Assembly: GCA_910575795.1 (NCBI GenBank)
Contig: CAJTGE010000005.1
Coordinates: forward strand, 62,001 to 126,000
Reading direction: 5' to 3'
Source: Clostridiaceae bacterium
GTDB taxonomy: Bacteria > Bacillota > Clostridia > Lachnospirales > Lachnospiraceae
DNA length: 64,000 bases
Of the stretch, positions 62,231-64,000 are shown one piece after another (the first letter of the stretch is position 1; every line of letters starts with the position of its first letter). Both the position numbers and the translations under genes were made by a program. The notes under the pieces were generated by a model. That model did no database searches. It saw only the letters and a program-made list of their open reading frames with translations, and was not told where the DNA came from.

Positions 62231-62317
62231 ATGGATACCTCTTTCATCCCGCGGGCAGGCCTGCCTGCACATTTGGCCCGCTGCCGCGGGGGTGTTGATT
62301 GATAAACTGCTGGGGCC

Positions 62318-62347
62318 ATTATAGCATACCCGGCCGGAATTGTCCAA
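62318..62347 (-). promoter_or_regulatory. Minus-strand promoter of the unknown membrane protein
   Basis: On the minus strand TTGGAC, an 18-base spacer and TATAAT (plus 62318-62323), 88 bases before the start codon at 62230. Confidence 0.7.
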
Positions 62348-62366
62348 TGGCTGCAATTCAATTAAA

Positions 62367-62564
62367 TTAAATACTATTCTTTGCTCTTACAATGTCCGTC
62401 AAATTTACGCCCGATACATTAAGCAGTGCTTTTATTGTCAGATATTCATCTTTCAATTTTGCATATGTTTCTGTAGCATTCTCCTTTTTTGCTAATAACA
62501 TATATTCCTGGATCTTTTTGAAATCATCAAGCGCCGCTTTTGTCACTTCAATATCAGTTGGCAT
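62367..62564 (-). CDS. Small helical protein, unknown function
   Basis: 65 residues, predicted all-helical (ALDDFKKIQEYMLLAKKENATETYAKLKDEYLTIKALLNVSG), no signal peptide and no recognised family. GCAGGTG precedes ATG 62564, and a TTTACA-17-TATAAT promoter lies 50-80 bases upstream. It may be one half of a small two-gene system or an orphan antitoxin-like protein, but nothing in the sequence proves that. Confidence 0.6.
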   Translation of the reverse strand: MPTDIEVTKAALDDFKKIQEYMLLAKKENATETYAKLKDEYLTIKALLNVSGVNLTDIVRAKNSI

Positions 62565-62614
62565 AAATTCACCTGCTTTCTATGAGTGTTTGTTTACATG
62601 TATCGGGTACTTTC

Positions 62615-62643
62615 ATTATAGCAATTAATGTCCGGAGTGTAAA
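62615..62643 (-). promoter_or_regulatory. Minus-strand promoter of the small helical protein
   Basis: On the minus strand TTTACA (plus 62638-62643), a 17-base spacer and TATAAT (plus 62615-62620), upstream of the ATG at 62564. Confidence 0.75.
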
Positions 62644-62709
62644 TCCCTTTGACAGACAAACAGGGGCGCCAGACTGTGTTTTTTGCGGTTTGTGTGCATC
62701 GCGAAGCGT

Positions 62710-62756
62710 GTTACGGTTCACGGAAACGGCTGCTTTTAGCCGCCGTGAATCGTAAC
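62710..62756 (+). repeat. Palindrome of the GTTACGGTTCACGG type
   Basis: GTTACG (62710-62715) pairs with CGTAAC (62751-62756), TTCACGG with CCGTGAA, and CGGCT with AGCCG, giving an 18-bp stem with a 3-base bulge around GCTTTT. It is the longest stem of its family, with no T-run. Confidence 0.75.
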
Positions 62757-62813
62757 AACTAATTTCATACTTACAGGCATACATAACGCCTCTTAGGTAT
62801 AGTTTATAAAAAC

Positions 62814-62840
62814 GGCTCTGTCTGAGGCGCAGACAGGGCC
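62814..62840 (+). promoter_or_regulatory. Hairpin upstream of the DedA gene
   Basis: GGCTCTGTCTG pairs with CAGACAGGGCC (one G-T pair) around AGGCG, about 21 bases before the start codon and just before the ribosome binding site. No T-run follows; it may influence translation or mark the 5' end of the mRNA. Confidence 0.55.
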
Positions 62841-62861
62841 GGAACGTTCAGGAGGCAGTGG

Positions 62862-63479
62862 ATGCAGCAGTTTGTGGTTGGGATTATGAATTCCTACGGA
62901 TATGCGGGTATTTTTGTATTGATTCTGGTGGAAAATCTGTTTCCGCCGATTCCGTCGGAGGTGATTCTGACGTTTGGAGGTTTTATGACAACGTATACGC
63001 AGATGAAAAGCGCGGGGGTGATTGCGGCCTCCACGGCGGGTTCCGTGGCCGGCGCGGTGATTTTGTATTATGTGGGGCGCCTGATTCCGGCGAGGCGGCT
63101 GAGCGCTCTTCTGGAGGGGAGAGTGGGGAAGGGGCTGCATTTTGAGGCCGGGGATGTGCGGGACGCGGAGGGGTGGTTTGACAGGAAGGGGAAAAGCACG
63201 GTGTTTTTCTGCCGGTGCGTGCCGATTATCCGCAGCCTGATTTCGATTCCGGCCGGCATGGCGGGGATGCGGATGGTTCCGTTTCTTCTCCTGACAACGG
63301 CCGGAAGCCTGCTCTGGAATACGGCTCTGGTGACGGCCGGTGCGGCGGCGGGCGCTTCGTGGGAGCGGATTTTGGGAGCGCTTCACACGTATTCAAACGC
63401 CGCGATCGCAGCGGCCGGTGCGGCGGCGCTTCTTGGGAGCAGCCTGTACTTCCGGAAACGGGCGGGACGGGAGGTCTGA
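62862..63479 (+). CDS. DedA family membrane protein
   Basis: 205 residues. FVLILVENLFPPIPSEVILTFGGF is the DedA signature near the N-terminus and PIIRSLISIPAGMAGM the conserved Arg-containing block; four or five hydrophobic helices are visible. DedA proteins are lipid scramblase-like transporters (some flip undecaprenyl phosphate). AGGAGG lies eight bases before ATG 62862. Its last 87 bases overlap the convergent histidine kinase gene on the other strand. Confidence 0.9.
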   Translation: MQQFVVGIMNSYGYAGIFVLILVENLFPPIPSEVILTFGGFMTTYTQMKSAGVIAASTAGSVAGAVILYYVGRLIPARRLSALLEGRVGKGLHFEAGDVRDAEGWFDRKGKSTVFFCRCVPIIRSLISIPAGMAGMRMVPFLLLTTAGSLLWNTALVTAGAAAGASWERILGALHTYSNAAIAAAGAAALLGSSLYFRKRAGREV

Positions 63480-64000
63480 GCGGAGCGCGGGAAGCCTGAG
63501 GATAAAACGGCTGCCGCCTCCGGGACGGTCGCAGACCCGTATCGTTCCGCCGTGAAGGCGCATAAGCTCCCTGGCGATGCTGAGCCCCAGGCCGAAGTGT
63601 TTTTTCGCGCTGCGCGAGGAGTCGGCGCGGTAGAAGCGGTCAAAGATCTGTGTTTTAAGAGAATCCGGGATGCCGGGGCCGCTGTCCGCGACTTCAAATT
63701 CCAGGGATGCCGGCGCGTCCTGGCAGAAGGACAGCGACAGATGGACTGTCCCCCCGGCCGGGGTGTAAGAGACCGCGTTGTCAAGAAGGATCGCAAGCGC
63801 CTGCCCGATTCTCTGGGAGTCGCCATAGAAGCGGGGGCCTGCCTCCCGGGGCAGGGTGATGGAGAGGGAGATGGATTTCTGCCGGCAGAGGGGGAGGAAG
63901 GTTTCGTATGTGTCCATCAGGAGCGTATCAGCGTCCAGCTCAGTGGGCTCTAAGGTCCATGTACCCGCGTCGGCGGACGCCAAAAGGAGCATATCGTTTA
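63393..64000 (-). CDS. Sensor histidine kinase, C-terminal part
   Basis: The gene enters from beyond the right edge; ~202 residues are visible. ILLDNAVSYTP (N box), VADSGPGIPD (G1), IFDRFYRADSSRSAKKHFGLGLSIARELMRLHGG (F and G2 boxes) are the HATPase_c domain. The His-containing dimerisation domain and any sensor lie outside. After the G3 region the tail is long and Arg/Lys/Pro-rich (about 25 residues), because the frame runs through the DedA gene end. Its response regulator is expected on the far side of the window edge. Confidence 0.85.
   Translation of the reverse strand, partial: NDMLLLASADAGTWTLEPTELDADTLLMDTYETFLPLCRQKSISLSITLPREAGPRFYGDSQRIGQALAILLDNAVSYTPAGGTVHLSLSFCQDAPASLEFEVADSGPGIPDSLKTQIFDRFYRADSSRSAKKHFGLGLSIARELMRLHGGTIRVCDRPGGGSRFILRLPALRSDLPSRPFPEVQAAPKKRRRTGRCDRGV

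Overview
The window looks like chromosomal DNA of a moderately GC-rich, Gram-positive anaerobe of the Clostridia, most likely a Lachnospiraceae (Clostridium cluster XIVa type). The basis is the gene complement and order: lepA-hemW-prmA-rsmE, IreB-ruvX-DUF1292-RNase J-mltG-like-trmR-U32 and era-recO-rlu-ligA-metA. AGGAGG-type ribosome binding sites, the NiaR-controlled nad operon and several AAA-ATPase-like/PD-(D/E)XK genes fit the same group. Most genes lie on the + strand in tightly packed operons with ATGA-type overlaps. No phage, rRNA operon or CRISPR array is visible.

Layout. 1-5.2 kb: end of an NlpC/P60 protein, an odd Ser/Asn-rich small protein, a rhodanese, then an operon of rRNA methyltransferase, papain-like surface protease, dITPase and phosphodiesterase. 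5.2-10.4 kb: an accessory stretch with a membrane protein, an AAA-like/nuclease protein, a YbaK-type deacylase and, on the minus strand, a gene fragment, an Rpn-type nuclease and a three-gene toxin-antitoxin-like operon. 10.5-14.4 kb: nadA-nadB-nadC-niaR for NAD synthesis with its repressor. 14.5-16.5 kb: bioD-bioA behind a BirA-like operator. 16.7-17.3 kb: tRNA-Arg, -His, -Gln and -Lys. 17.3-22.9 kb: a rhomboid-like protein, pyruvate kinase, a chemoreceptor and lysA. 22.9-23.9 kb: a gene-free kilobase with two inverted copies of a structured repeat and a candidate small RNA. 23.9-33.1 kb: translation and tRNA/rRNA modification genes (lepA, hemW, prmA, rsmE, cysteine desulfurase, thiI, mtaB) plus an HPr-like protein.

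33.2-45.4 kb is the most distinctive metabolic locus. It has two paralogous lipoprotein binding proteins, a complete Opp/Dpp-type transporter, a HyuA/HyuB hydantoinase/oxoprolinase pair and a divergent cyclophilin. They form one apparent operon between a leader with a terminator/antiterminator arrangement and a clear terminator. It probably imports and opens a cyclic amide (hydantoin, oxoproline or a related compound). 45.4-54.7 kb holds housekeeping genes, a YdcF protein and an M16C protease. 54.7-60.8 kb holds era, recO, a pseudouridine synthase, ligA and metA. The last 3 kb hold a decayed AAA-like/nuclease gene, small unknown proteins, a DedA protein and the end of a histidine kinase.

The strongest unexplained signal is a family of three 138-bp elements (22909-23046, 23645-23782, 54776-54913). 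Their paired arms differ between copies by compensatory changes, so base pairing is being conserved. A second family of about 54-bp hairpin repeats (7939, 13754, 28829, and a half copy at 50840) sits between a stop codon and the next gene's ribosome binding site. A looser third set of palindromes carries GTAACNGTTCAG-like arms.
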